Shown here piece after piece: positions 1 through 8,866 of a stretch of DNA of 64,000 nucleotides. Every line of letters begins with the position of its first letter. The stretch's first letter is position 1. A program made the position numbers and the translations under genes. The DNA comes from Bdellovibrio sp. GT3 (lineage in GTDB: Bacteria; Bdellovibrionota; Bdellovibrionia; Bdellovibrionales; Bdellovibrionaceae), in the NCBI RefSeq assembly GCF_037996765.1, contig NZ_JBBNAD010000004.1, forward strand, positions 248,001-312,000, in the 5' to 3' direction. The notes below the pieces were generated by a model, which was not told the DNA's origin, made no database searches, and was given only the letters and a program-made list of their open reading frames with translations.

Positions 1-775
1 CTGCAGTGGCGATTGCATAAACTTTCAAATTACGACGGTTTGAACCTGTCCATAAAGAGACTTGCGCGTCTGCCGGAAAGCCAGTCCATTTAAATGGAAT
101 CGGTTGCAGATCGTCGGCATTCATTGCCACAGGTTTGTTTAAACTTGGAGCAAGAATTTTCACCAGATTCTTATCGAACTGCAAACCCGTGGCACCCAAG
201 GCACCCACGCTTCCAGTTGAGATCTCTGTGTTCTTGCCATCTTTGGATTTTACAGAAGCCTTACCTTCAAGGACTTGGACATCGACGGAGTTGCCAGCGC
301 CTTTGGAAAGAGAGGCGGAAGCCTGACTCAAATCGACTTTACCATTGGCGGAGTTCAATACCAACCCAGGAGCATTGGCATCACCAGCACCGGCTTTGGC
401 ATTGACGAAAAGACTACCTTCCATCAAATCAAGGGCGATTTCACCCTGGGATTTTTTAATAACGATCAGTGATTCGGGTTCCAAATCCAAATAGCGGTCA
501 GAATCAGTAAATTGAATTCGCACTTCGCCTCGGTCAGAGGTACGAATGGCTTCGCCATCATAAAGAGGTTCGCCGGTGTTCACCAATTGCCACAATAGAC
601 GTGTGGCTTGTCGACGTTGGATGTCATCGACGACCTTTCCAACATATGCCAGTGGCTTTTCATTGCTATGAGATTTTTGTAGCGTGTCAGTGGTTTGATA
701 CCAAACCCAAGTCAGCGCAAAAACAGATGATGAGCTGATTGCAGCTATCGCGAGTCTCTTCCATTGATTTTTCAT
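1..775 (-). CDS. FecR-domain-like membrane-anchored protein (3' part cut off by window edge)
   Basis: Reading the minus strand from the ATG at 775 gives an open frame that runs off the window start. It opens with a short basic stretch and a hydrophobic segment (about residues 6-23), so the protein is probably membrane-anchored or exported. It continues with a FecR-like region: a GEPLYDGEAIRTS turn, a polar run ending in IQFTDSDR, then a DLMEGSLFVNAK strand. FecR-like domains are periplasmic beta-rich modules; without the neighbouring sigma factor or receptor I cannot say whether this is a signalling FecR or an envelope scaffold. A clear Shine-Dalgarno (GAGGAGG) lies 5 nt before the ATG. The gene is divergent from greB across about 100 bp. 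Confidence 0.7.
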   Translation of the reverse strand, partial: MKNQWKRLAIAAISSSSVFALTWVWYQTTDTLQKSHSNEKPLAYVGKVVDDIQRRQATRLLWQLVNTGEPLYDGEAIRTSDRGEVRIQFTDSDRYLDLEPESLIVIKKSQGEIALDLMEGSLFVNAKAGAGDANAPGLVLNSANGKVDLSQASASLSKGAGNSVDVQVLEGKASVKSKDGKNTEISTGSVGALGATGLQFDKNLVKILAPSLNKPVAMNADDLQPIPFKWTGFPADAQVSLWTGSNRRNLKVYAIATA

Positions 776-836
776 CTGTTTCCTCCTCATCCTTTTTTCG
801 GAAAATTTCTCGATTTTTTGTAGGGGGCCAAAAGAC

Positions 837-866
837 TTGGATTGTGACTGGAAAATGGTCTAGTAT
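837..866 (+). promoter_or_regulatory. Candidate greB promoter, leaderless start
   Basis: TTGGAT (837-842), an 18-bp spacer and TAGTAT (861-866). The expected start is about 873, directly before the ATG at 874. There is no Shine-Dalgarno in front of that ATG, so the mRNA is probably leaderless. Confidence 0.5.
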
Positions 867-873
867 ATTGCAC

Positions 874-1350
874 ATGGATCATAAAAAGAACTACATCACC
901 CCTGAAGGTCTGGCCAAACTCCGCGAAGAGTATCAAACACTGATGCATGGAGAGCGTCCCAAGATTGTTGAAATTGTTCAGTGGGCAGCGAGCAATGGCG
1001 ATCGCTCGGAAAATGCAGACTATCAGTATGGTAAAAAGCGCCTGCGCGAAATTGACCGTCGCGTGCATTTTCTGACGAAAAGAATTGAGGATGCGGAAGT
1101 AGTGGATCCCAAACTTATGAAAGGGGAAACCGTTCTCTTTAGCGCGACTGTTACTTTGATGACGGAAGACGGCGGTGAATTGGTTTACCAAATCGTAGGT
1201 GAGGATGAGTTTGATCCTAAAGTCGGCAAGATTTCCTGGAAATCGCCCGTGGCAAAATCATTGCTCGGGAAAAAATTAGGGGATGAAGTGAAACTGATGA
1301 AGCCTTCTGGAGACGAATTTGTGACCATTGAAGGTGTGGAGTACAAATAG
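874..1350 (+). CDS. greB: Transcript cleavage factor GreB
   Basis: This 158-residue protein matches the Gre family: an N-terminal coiled coil and a C-terminal FKBP-like domain. It carries the block WAASNGDRSENADYQYGKKR followed by LREIDRRVHFLTKRIE, which is typical of GreB rather than GreA, and the usual ending with SPVAKSLLGKKLGDEV. Gre factors bind the RNA polymerase secondary channel and stimulate cleavage of backtracked RNA; the acidic pair at the coiled-coil tip is within GDRSENAD. A longer frame upstream exists, but family length and the promoter place the start at the ATG at 874. It stands alone between a divergent FecR-like gene and a downstream hydrolase with its own promoter. Confidence 0.93.
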   Translation: MDHKKNYITPEGLAKLREEYQTLMHGERPKIVEIVQWAASNGDRSENADYQYGKKRLREIDRRVHFLTKRIEDAEVVDPKLMKGETVLFSATVTLMTEDGGELVYQIVGEDEFDPKVGKISWKSPVAKSLLGKKLGDEVKLMKPSGDEFVTIEGVEYK

Positions 1351-1452
1351 CCTTCATTTTTGTGTCTCAGCAAATGAACATGAGCCTTTGTTTGTTTGGC
1401 GATGAATTTTTTTGTCATCCTTTTTAAACCGAAGACGTGTACAATTTTGACT

Positions 1453-2439
1453 ATGCAGAAGTTAGAGTTACGCGCATGTGAAGCGCCTTTCTGGGCCCAG
1501 AGTGGCCACGCACAAACTTTGTGGGCGCATTTTTTAAAATCTCCCATTCTTGAAGATCAAGGTCTCAGCTTTGAGATAAGTCTTCCGGATGGGGATCAAC
1601 TCTTTTGTTATTATTATCCTGGGCGTACCGACACTGTTATCAGCTTGTATCATGGCCTTTCCGGAGACATGCACGCAGACTACATGCAAAGAACGGCGAT
1701 TCTTTGCCGGCAAATGGGGCACACCGTAGTATTGGTGAATCATCGCGGAGCGGGCCCTGGGATTTCAGCAGCTCGACATCCCTACCATTCGGGCCGTGCA
1801 GAGGATGTGTCTGAAGTTGTTAAAGCTCTTCGTCAGAAATTTCCCAAGAAAAAGCAAATTGCCGTGGGCTATTCCATGAGTGGTTGTATTGTGCTGTGCC
1901 TGGGAGGCGGTTTTCGCGGTGAACATAAGCCCGATGGAATCATCACGGTCAATGCTCCGCTAAATTTGGGTCGTGGTGCACGCACTTTGGGAAGTGGCTT
2001 TAATAGAATTTACGATGTGCGATTTGTTCATCGTCTGCGACAAAATATTGATTTCAAATACCGTGCGGGTCTCATTGATCAGGCTTATCAAATTCCCTGG
2101 TGGGCGACGATTTATGATCTGGATCAAATATACACTGCGCCTGCCGCGGGGTTCAGGGATCGCGAAGATTATTATGACAGCTGTTCAGCGATGCACTATC
2201 TGCACAATGTGGATGTGCCCACATATATGCTGACTGCGGCGGATGATCCATTTGTGATTGTTCAGGATTATTTGGACGCGCGAATTCCTGCCAATGTTTC
2301 ACTTCATATAGAAAGTCATGGCGGGCACTTGGGTTATCTAACCAAAAATAAAACTTCATTGGGCAGTCATCGCTGGCTTGATTACTACCTGGGCGAGGCC
2401 ATTCAGAAAATGTCCCTGGAGTTTACTGCCGGTTCATAA
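1453..2439 (+). CDS. YheT-family alpha/beta hydrolase
   Basis: A 328-residue protein colinear with the YheT/EMB8 hydrolases: APFWAQSGHAQTLW at the N terminus, ISLYHGLSGD (oxyanion-side HG), VLVNHRGAG, the nucleophile elbow GYSMSG, then a late TAADDPF (acid) and SHGGHLGY (His). The Ser-Asp-His triad therefore looks complete. Family members are esterase-like with poorly defined substrates. A longer frame begins at 1396, but family alignment starts near MQKLELRACEAPFW. The ATG at 1453 has no Shine-Dalgarno, and a TACAAT hexamer (1440-1445) sits 7 nt before it, so it may be leaderless, although I see no good -35 at normal spacing. It converges on the glycosyltransferase gene, with the two ends overlapping by 17 bp. 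Confidence 0.82.
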   Translation: MQKLELRACEAPFWAQSGHAQTLWAHFLKSPILEDQGLSFEISLPDGDQLFCYYYPGRTDTVISLYHGLSGDMHADYMQRTAILCRQMGHTVVLVNHRGAGPGISAARHPYHSGRAEDVSEVVKALRQKFPKKKQIAVGYSMSGCIVLCLGGGFRGEHKPDGIITVNAPLNLGRGARTLGSGFNRIYDVRFVHRLRQNIDFKYRAGLIDQAYQIPWWATIYDLDQIYTAPAAGFRDREDYYDSCSAMHYLHNVDVPTYMLTAADDPFVIVQDYLDARIPANVSLHIESHGGHLGYLTKNKTSLGSHRWLDYYLGEAIQKMSLEFTAGS

Positions 2440-3166
2440 GGACGGCATCCTTTAGCAGGTGCCAGCGCTCGCCCCACACATGGTAAGATCGTGATGTTTT
2501 GCCGGAGTCATAAACGGGGATTTCAATAATACTCAAAGTTTGCAGGCGTACACTGTGGTGCAGTGCCGGGGTCAAATACCAGCCACGCATTTTTTGCAAG
2601 GGCAGTTCCCCACGGATTTTCAGCCAGGCCGATTTTTTGATGGCAATCACTTCACACAATGGATCTTGCAGTGAGTGGTTGTACTTGTCGCGCAGGATGT
2701 TGTTGAAAAGGAGTTCTGTTTTGGCACGGCGGCTGACAGCTTGTAAGAAGGGATTTTCTTTTTTCCGATAGCGGTCGCCCCAGCACACGTCGATCTTTTC
2801 TTCGGCGACCAGGTGTTGCCAAAGTTTGAAGACATCACCGAACGGCGAGGCTAATTCTGAATCCAGAATCATGACGTAAGGCGCTTGAGCCAGGTCCATC
2901 CCCTGATAGAGGCTGAGGGCTCGTCCCTTTTTTTTGTCGTTGCGGTGAATCACCAGCAATTCGTTGTCCCCCGAGGAGTCAGCCTGTTCACGCAAAATAT
3001 CGAATGAACGATCAGCCCCTTGTTCCACCAATGCAATCAATTCGTACCTCATGGGAAATTTTTGAAAGAACGAGCGTAAATCCTGAATAAAGGACGGGAT
3101 AATTTCCGCGTCTTTGTTCAGATATACCAAGAGAGAGCAGTGAGGGGTTGACACCGAGGATTCCAT
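2423..3166 (-). CDS. Glycosyltransferase family 2-like protein
   Basis: The protein (about 247 residues from the ATG at 3166) has a GT-A/GT2 layout: an N-terminal strand-loop region with YELIALVEQGADRSFDILRE, then KGRALSLYQGMDLAQAPYVMILDSELASP. In that segment DSE occupies the place of the metal-binding DxD-type motif, and a later WGDRYRKKENPF resembles the acceptor loop. No membrane segment is visible, so it is probably cytoplasmic or peripheral. It is divergent from an Agl23-like membrane glycosyltransferase with only 17 bp between the two ATGs, so they may act in one glycan pathway (inference). An earlier in-frame start at 3184 would overlap the neighbour's start codon. Substrate unknown. 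Confidence 0.68.
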   Translation of the reverse strand: MESSVSTPHCSLLVYLNKDAEIIPSFIQDLRSFFQKFPMRYELIALVEQGADRSFDILREQADSSGDNELLVIHRNDKKKGRALSLYQGMDLAQAPYVMILDSELASPFGDVFKLWQHLVAEEKIDVCWGDRYRKKENPFLQAVSRRAKTELLFNNILRDKYNHSLQDPLCEVIAIKKSAWLKIRGELPLQKMRGWYLTPALHHSVRLQTLSIIEIPVYDSGKTSRSYHVWGERWHLLKDAVLMNRQ

Positions 3167-3183
3167 CTTTACGATTAATACCA
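3148..3183 (+). promoter_or_regulatory. Promoter of the Agl23-like gene, overlapping a divergent minus-strand -10
   Basis: TTGACA (3148-3153), a 16-bp spacer and TACGAT (3170-3175) predict a transcript starting at or just before the ATG at 3184. On the other strand a TATTAA-like -10 (3180-3175) sits 8 nt before the glycosyltransferase ATG at 3166. Both transcripts would be leaderless, and their -10 elements overlap. Confidence 0.6.
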
Positions 3184-4695
3184 ATGAAATCTTTGCGCGT
3201 CACTCAAATCCAGAAATACGTTATTTGGCTTGTCATTCTTCTTTTGGCGATCCTGACCCGTTTTTATATGTTGACCAATAAACCGTTGCACTTTGATGAA
3301 GGCATCAATGGTTGGTTTGTTTTGCAGATGAAGACCATGGGGTTCTATAAGTATGACCCCACGAATTACCACGGGCCTTTGTATTTCTACCTTTTGCGCG
3401 GATTCACAGCGCTTTGGGGTCACAGTGTCGAAGTGTTAAGAGCTCTGCCCTCCGTTTTTTCCGTGTTCGCTGTCATGTTGTTCACGTTTCATTTGATCAG
3501 CTCAAGAATCATCCGTGGCGCAATGGTGGCTCTATTGATGTTCAGTCCGGCCTTTTTATTTTACGGTCGATCGGGCATTCATGAAATGCCGTTTGTATTT
3601 TTTCAGTTGTTGTTTGCCCTGGGAATGCTTCGTTGGGCGGAAAAGTCCGATGGCACGTCGCTGGCGTTGTTGCTGACCGCAACTGTTGGTATGGCCACAC
3701 TGAAGGAAACCTTTGCGATTACACTTGCTTCCTGGGTGGTGGGGCTTGTCTTTGCCGGTCCCAAAGTGATTCGTGAGTACTTTCACTGGGGTAAGTTGAA
3801 AGCGGCATGGTCCCGTCGTCTGACTTACATGGTTGTGGTTCTGTTGATTTCCTTCGTGTTGTTGTTCACCGGTTTTTTGCGAAACCTTCCGGGATTGTTT
3901 GATTTCGTGAAAGCCTTCCTACCGTGGATGAAAACAGGTGTCGGGGAGACTGGCCACAACAAGGAGTTCTTGTATTGGATCAAGACTTTGGCTGAAGCAG
4001 AGCCGTTGGCCTTGTTCGGGGTAGGTATGGCCTTCGTGGGTCTGATTTCAAAAGATGCACGCCTTCGAATGGTGTCGGCATTTTCCTTGTTTCAATTGCT
4101 GATTTACTCTTTGATTCCTTACAAAACCATCTGGTGCATCCTTACACTGGTGTGGGGATTTTATCTGGTGCTGGCAATCTATGCGCAACAGATCCTGTTG
4201 CGTCGCGATTGGCAAAGCTATGTGTTTGGCTCGATTTTAATGATCGGAACGGTCGGAAATGCGCGCAGCGATTGGCGTGCCGTTTTTGCTCAGCCGATTG
4301 ATATGTCTCATCCCTATATCTATGTGAACTCCACATATGAGATGAAGGCGTTGCAGGACGCGACCTTGCAGGTGGTTCGTGAAAATGCGGAGCATCTGAA
4401 GGAGCCGGTGCAAATTGGAATGCGTGAACAGTGGCCATTCCCTTGGGTTTATAGAAACTTTAAAACCCATTGGGATTTGTGTGTGAATAAAGTCATTCCA
4501 GGTGCCTGGATTTACTATTGTGATACTGCTGGTGAAGCCGCAGTGGAAGAGTCTTTAACTGAACCATTCATGCGCGTCAGAATCATGCTGCGTCAGCAGC
4601 GCGAAATTTCGACGGTGTATCTAAAGAAAAGTTTGTTCGAGGATATTTACAAAGGGCAATTTGAGATTGTCGGTCCTGATAAGGAGAATCGCTAA
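3184..4695 (+). CDS. Agl23-like (TIGR03663-type) membrane glycosyltransferase, GT39/PMT fold
   Basis: A polytopic membrane protein of 503 residues. After the first transmembrane helix it has LHFDEGINGWFVLQM, then YDPTNYHGPLYFYLLR. The acidic DE in the first external loop and the HGPLYFY block are hallmarks of the 'flippase activity-associated' Agl23 group of GT39-like lipid-linked sugar transferases. About ten hydrophobic helices follow, then a soluble C-terminal domain of about 150 residues. The frame is open back to a TTG at 3148, but that TTG is the -35 of a good promoter, so the ATG at 3184 is the likely start. The stop codon abuts the next ATG (TAAATG), and AAGGAG at 4681 serves the next gene, so the two are cotranscribed. 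Function in lipid-linked glycan transfer is inferred. Confidence 0.75.
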   Translation: MKSLRVTQIQKYVIWLVILLLAILTRFYMLTNKPLHFDEGINGWFVLQMKTMGFYKYDPTNYHGPLYFYLLRGFTALWGHSVEVLRALPSVFSVFAVMLFTFHLISSRIIRGAMVALLMFSPAFLFYGRSGIHEMPFVFFQLLFALGMLRWAEKSDGTSLALLLTATVGMATLKETFAITLASWVVGLVFAGPKVIREYFHWGKLKAAWSRRLTYMVVVLLISFVLLFTGFLRNLPGLFDFVKAFLPWMKTGVGETGHNKEFLYWIKTLAEAEPLALFGVGMAFVGLISKDARLRMVSAFSLFQLLIYSLIPYKTIWCILTLVWGFYLVLAIYAQQILLRRDWQSYVFGSILMIGTVGNARSDWRAVFAQPIDMSHPYIYVNSTYEMKALQDATLQVVRENAEHLKEPVQIGMREQWPFPWVYRNFKTHWDLCVNKVIPGAWIYYCDTAGEAAVEESLTEPFMRVRIMLRQQREISTVYLKKSLFEDIYKGQFEIVGPDKENR

Positions 4696-6930
4696 ATGAC
4701 AGGTCTGTCTTTTTTAATGAGTGTATTACTGACTTCGGCAACCGCGGCTCCGGCTCCGGTGAATGTCAGCCGTAAGGTCGATTTGAACCGTGATTTAAAA
4801 GTGCCCGGTTTTGTGAATCTATATGAAATGGATGCGAAGTCTGTGGCGAAGCTGCCAGTATTGGCACAGCTCAAGGCCCACGAAATAAATGGCCGCTGGA
4901 ACGAGTGTCTGAACTTGTCCTCGCGTGTGTTTGCAGTTCAAAAAGAACTTAAAGGTTGGGTGGGGCAGACCTGGCTTCATTGTCTGGACAAGACTCAACA
5001 AAAGAAGACCAGCGCAGGACAGGAAGATCGCGTCCTGACAGCGATTGCCCGTCAGTGGCATCTTTTTGAAGAGGGCCCGTGGTCGCAGGATTTGTGGAAT
5101 ATTTGGGTCACGCAGGAGTTAAGTTATTTGAATGCGGAAGCGGGTAAAAAGAACCGCAAAGTGCTTTCCCGTGTGGAGCGCTTGCTGGACAACTCCGGTA
5201 AACTGAATCGGGATCAAAGATCCCAGTGTTATCAGATTCTGGGTGATTTTTCCCTGAATGATAATGATTACCCTCAGGCTCAATTTTTCTACGAAGAGGC
5301 GCAAAGCCTTAAGGATTCAAAATATCTGACGGAAAAACTGGAGTTTTTGGCAAAGACTCGCAATCAAACTGTCGCAGCAGTGCCGACTGCGCAAATCGAA
5401 GCGATCGGTGAGGACGGCAAGCTTGAGGAACGCATTCGCGTTTCGTTAAAGCAGAATGATTTGATACCGGCACTCAAAGACACCGTGACTCTTTTGAATC
5501 AGTATCCGGGTGGTCGCGCGGCTCGTCGTCTTAAAGACAAGCCATTGGAAATTTTTAATTCCATCAATGACAACGCCGTGGCGGCTAAGGCTCTGGAGGA
5601 AATGGGCGAAGCTGATGCTTCACGACTTTTGGAATGGGCGCAGAATCTGCACCGTCGGGGAGAGTGGGAATCCAGCATGAAGCTGGCGGAAAAATCCTAT
5701 GAAAAGAATCCGCAGTCCCCAACGGCTACGAGTGCCTTATGGGTTTCTTCCAGATCCGCGCATTTCCTGGGTCTTTATGACAAAGCTCTGGATCTTTATA
5801 GCAAACAGATTGTGATCTCCAATGGAACTGATGAAAGTTCCGAGGCTTTGTTTCGTTCCAGTCTGATTTACTATCGCAAACAGGACTTCACGACGGCAGC
5901 GGCATTGCTAGAGCGTTTGGTGCAACAGGGGAAAGATCGTTACGATCTGAATGCGCAGTATTGGCTGGTTCGCTCCCTGCAAACCTTCAGCAAGGAACGC
6001 GCAGACAAAGCGGCACAGGAGTTGATGGATAAGTATCCATTTTCCTACTATGGCATGCGCTTGCGTGCAGAGTCTCAGGGTGGAAAGCTGACGTGGCCGG
6101 ATGTCACCGCAAAAGACTTGAAACTTAATTCCTCATTCTGGCTGGTGGGTTCTCAGAAAAAATCCTGGGATCGTTTCGTGGCTCTTTCCGCTGCGGGATG
6201 GGTGGGCGAAGCGCAAACGGAGCTGAGTGATCTGCCGCCAATGAAAGATCCAACGCTGCAAGTTCTTTTTGCGGAAAAGTTGGCTCAACGTGGGCAGTAT
6301 TTTTCAGCGATTCGCATGGTGAACGATGCGATGGAAAATGATCCGCGCTTGCGTCAGCAACAATTCCTGAAAACAGGTTATCCGGAAATTTTCAGCAACT
6401 TCTATCAGAAAGAATCAGACCGTTACGGTATTGACGCGATTTTGTTGCGCAGTCTGACTCGTCAGGAAAGTGGCTTTAACATGAAGGCCGTTTCGACTTC
6501 GAATGCGTTGGGTTTGATGCAAATGATCCCTCCCACAGCGCAAGACACGGCAAAGCGCTTGGGAATGAAGATTGAAATTCCTGAAGACATGTTCCGACCT
6601 GAGATTAATATTCCCATGGGCTCCTTCTATGTTTCCCAGATGTTGGACCAGTTCTCTCAGAACGTGCCATTTGCGCTCGCAGCGTATAACGCAGGACCCT
6701 ATCGTCTGAAAAAATGGGTGAACGCCCGTCCAGAGGTCTCTTCCGCGATGACGGAGCCAGGCTCTTCTCCCGAGGCTGAGGTGTGGGTTGATGAGTTGCC
6801 GTGGAATGAGACGAGCTTTTACGTGAAGGCAATTCTAAGAAATACTCTGCTTTATCGAATGGTAGGTAAGGAGTCCTATGTGGTTCCGCCAATTTTATGG
6901 CAAGACCTGCTTACTAAAAAGGCAAAATAA
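4696..6930 (+). CDS. Soluble lytic murein transglycosylase, SLT type with helical-repeat N region
   Basis: The 744-residue protein has a signal peptide (cleavage near SATAAPAP), a long alpha-helical TPR-like superhelix (about residues 40-560) and a C-terminal SLT catalytic domain (about 575-720). The catalytic Glu lies in LTRQESGFNMKAVS, followed by GLMQMIPPTA and the AAYNAGPYRLKKW block. This is the Slt70 architecture: periplasmic cleavage of MurNAc-GlcNAc bonds with 1,6-anhydro product. Length is somewhat greater than E. coli Slt70. It directly follows the Agl23-like gene with no gap. In a predator such an enzyme may act on self wall or prey wall; the sequence does not decide. Confidence 0.9.
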   Translation: MTGLSFLMSVLLTSATAAPAPVNVSRKVDLNRDLKVPGFVNLYEMDAKSVAKLPVLAQLKAHEINGRWNECLNLSSRVFAVQKELKGWVGQTWLHCLDKTQQKKTSAGQEDRVLTAIARQWHLFEEGPWSQDLWNIWVTQELSYLNAEAGKKNRKVLSRVERLLDNSGKLNRDQRSQCYQILGDFSLNDNDYPQAQFFYEEAQSLKDSKYLTEKLEFLAKTRNQTVAAVPTAQIEAIGEDGKLEERIRVSLKQNDLIPALKDTVTLLNQYPGGRAARRLKDKPLEIFNSINDNAVAAKALEEMGEADASRLLEWAQNLHRRGEWESSMKLAEKSYEKNPQSPTATSALWVSSRSAHFLGLYDKALDLYSKQIVISNGTDESSEALFRSSLIYYRKQDFTTAAALLERLVQQGKDRYDLNAQYWLVRSLQTFSKERADKAAQELMDKYPFSYYGMRLRAESQGGKLTWPDVTAKDLKLNSSFWLVGSQKKSWDRFVALSAAGWVGEAQTELSDLPPMKDPTLQVLFAEKLAQRGQYFSAIRMVNDAMENDPRLRQQQFLKTGYPEIFSNFYQKESDRYGIDAILLRSLTRQESGFNMKAVSTSNALGLMQMIPPTAQDTAKRLGMKIEIPEDMFRPEINIPMGSFYVSQMLDQFSQNVPFALAAYNAGPYRLKKWVNARPEVSSAMTEPGSSPEAEVWVDELPWNETSFYVKAILRNTLLYRMVGKESYVVPPILWQDLLTKKAK

Positions 6931-6992
6931 GTTCGTTGTTTTATTGTAAAAGTCCTTCGAGTTTTGTAGCCTGAAAGCTGTTCGGAGGACTC

Positions 6993-8579
6993 ATGAGGAG
7001 ACTAGTTACATTAAGTATCGTCCTGGGCCTGCTTTCGGGTTGTGTTCATAAGGAAATGGGCAACAACAACGATCAGGCGGCTGGGAATGCAGGCAACGGT
7101 TCTGAAATCAAAGATATTGGTTCTTTCCGTTTGTCAGATCCTGAGGGTCCAAAGGTCGTAGACCAAGAGTTGGATGTTATCCCTACAGAAATCAACCCAT
7201 TGGTGGAAAAATGGGTTACTTACTTCCAAGGCCGCGGCCGCCATCATATGGAAAGATATTTGGCGCGCTCTTCTCGCTACGAAAAACTAATGAAAAAAGT
7301 TTTGCGCGACAATGGCTTGCCGGAAGACATCTTTTACATCGCTTTGATTGAATCCGGTTTCAGTTCCAATGCGACTTCTCACGCGGCAGCTGTTGGTTAC
7401 TGGCAGTTCATCCGTGGGACAGGCAAACGCTACGGTTTGGAAATCAATCCGTTCGTGGACGAGCGTCGTGACCCTGTTTTTGCCACTCAAGCAGCGGCTG
7501 AATACTTCAAAGGTCTTTATTCCGTATTCGGTTCCTGGTATCTGGCGATGGCTTCCTACAACGTGGGTGAAAACCGCGTAAAACGTGAAGTGATGAATCA
7601 CTACACGCGTGACTTCTGGGAGCTGGCTCGTAAAAAACGTCTTCCAGCGGAAACGATCAACTACGTTCCAAAATTTATTGCAGCTAAGATGATCGCAAAA
7701 GAACCGGCTAAGTACGGTTTCGAAGACATCGATTATCTTCCACCGATCGAGTTCGATCACATCACTGTGAACCAACCTATCAATATGCGCCAAATGGCTG
7801 AAAAGCTGAATCTGAACTACGAGGACTTCAAAGCATTGAATCCCAAGTTCAAAGGTGAAGTGGCGATCTTGAAAGGCTCTGAGCTGATCCTTCGTATCCC
7901 ACCGGGTTCTCAGGAATTGGCGAAAGTGGCAGCGAATGAATCTGTGGTTACTGATTTGAAGTTCATCGCGGATAGCGGTGATACTCAAACTTACAAAATC
8001 CGCAGAGGCGACAATCTTAAGTCCATCGCTCGTAAGTACAGAACTTCTGTGGCTTACCTTCGTGACCTGAATGATTTGCCAAGAAAATCACGCCTGACAG
8101 TGGGCCGCACGATCTACGTACCAGATCGTACGCCACTTCGTGATCGTTCAGACCGTAAAAACAACAGCACGATGTCAGCTAAGACCAATGCAAAACCAGC
8201 GGTTGAAAAATCCGTTGAAACTGCAGCGGCGGATTTGACGGGTGGTCGTTTTTACGTGGTTCAATCCGGTGATTCTTTGTTCTCGATTGCACAAAGATAT
8301 TCAACGTCAGTGGCTGAGCTTCAACGTGCAAACAACATCAAACGCAAAAGCAAATTGAAGTTGGGCATGAAGCTTAAAATTCCAGGTGGGGACAGCAGTT
8401 CCGCCCGGGAGGTAGCCAAAAGCAAAGTACACGTAGTCCGTAAGGGCGACAACCTGACTGACATCGCTGCCAAATACAACGTGACAGTGGGGCAGCTGAA
8501 GCAAAAGAACAAGCTTCGCAACCCAGCCTCCCTGATGGTGGGCTCCCGAATCAGAATCCCAATCGCTGACGCGAACTAG
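6993..8579 (+). CDS. mltD: Membrane-bound lytic transglycosylase D with three LysM domains
   Basis: A 528-residue lipoprotein: signal LGLLSGC with the lipobox Cys near residue 17. The SLT/MltD domain (about 80-230) has FYIALIESGFSSNATSHAAAVG with the catalytic Glu, WQFIRGTGKRYGL and ASYNVGENRV. A linker region follows, then three LysM repeats at about 330-375, 418-462 and 481-525, each with a YxVxxGDxLxxIAxxY-type signature. E. coli MltD has two LysM units, so this has one more. GGAGGA lies 5 nt before the ATG. It is 62 bp after the SLT gene, and a strong terminator follows, closing this wall-hydrolase block. Confidence 0.93.
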   Translation: MRRLVTLSIVLGLLSGCVHKEMGNNNDQAAGNAGNGSEIKDIGSFRLSDPEGPKVVDQELDVIPTEINPLVEKWVTYFQGRGRHHMERYLARSSRYEKLMKKVLRDNGLPEDIFYIALIESGFSSNATSHAAAVGYWQFIRGTGKRYGLEINPFVDERRDPVFATQAAAEYFKGLYSVFGSWYLAMASYNVGENRVKREVMNHYTRDFWELARKKRLPAETINYVPKFIAAKMIAKEPAKYGFEDIDYLPPIEFDHITVNQPINMRQMAEKLNLNYEDFKALNPKFKGEVAILKGSELILRIPPGSQELAKVAANESVVTDLKFIADSGDTQTYKIRRGDNLKSIARKYRTSVAYLRDLNDLPRKSRLTVGRTIYVPDRTPLRDRSDRKNNSTMSAKTNAKPAVEKSVETAAADLTGGRFYVVQSGDSLFSIAQRYSTSVAELQRANNIKRKSKLKLGMKLKIPGGDSSSAREVAKSKVHVVRKGDNLTDIAAKYNVTVGQLKQKNKLRNPASLMVGSRIRIPIADAN

Positions 8580-8591
8580 GGAAAACTAAAA

Positions 8592-8619
8592 AACCCACTC
8601 GAGAGAGTGGGTTTTTTTA
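8592..8619 (+). terminator. Rho-independent terminator after mltD
   Basis: Stem AACCCACTC / GAGTGGGTT with loop GAGA, followed by a run of T. Confidence 0.9.
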
Positions 8620-8744
8620 TAGGTAACAGGTTCCTTTTCGTACTGCTGCGCAGAACCGTTCGGTTTTGAAATGCGTTAAAAAGCCCAACTTCAAAGCAAA
8701 GCGAATGCATTCAGAATTAAGTTTTAAAGTGATTTAAAGAAGAT

Positions 8745-8787
8745 AAAAAAAGTGCCTAAGAGGAATCGTCTTTGATAACTCTTAGGC
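8745..8787 (-). terminator. Terminator of the riboswitch RNA
   Basis: Minus-strand stem GCCTAAGAG / CTCTTAGGC with a 16-nt loop, two more nucleotides and then seven T. It shows that the riboswitch RNA ends here without reaching a large gene. Confidence 0.88.
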
Positions 8788-8830
8788 GAGGGGAATGAAA
8801 CCAATCCTTTGTAATAAAAAGACCTTCCAT
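8756..8830 (-). CDS. Candidate 24-residue peptide ORF downstream of the c-di-GMP aptamer
   Basis: ATG at 8830 to TAG at 8758-8756 encodes 24 residues beginning MEGLFITKDWF. The ribosome-binding site GAGGTG (8842-8837) is 6 nt upstream of the ATG. It lies in the 3' arm of a small hairpin (ACCTAAG, GGAA loop, CTTAGAGGT; 8857-8838) placed directly after the aptamer. The ORF ends inside the terminator stem. This geometry would allow c-di-GMP to control access to the site. The ORF may equally be chance, as merRNA is regarded as non-coding. Confidence 0.3.
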   Translation of the reverse strand: MEGLFITKDWFHSPRLRVIKDDSS

Positions 8831-8866
8831 TTTGCACACCTCTAAGTTCCCTTAGGTACTCTGTGA

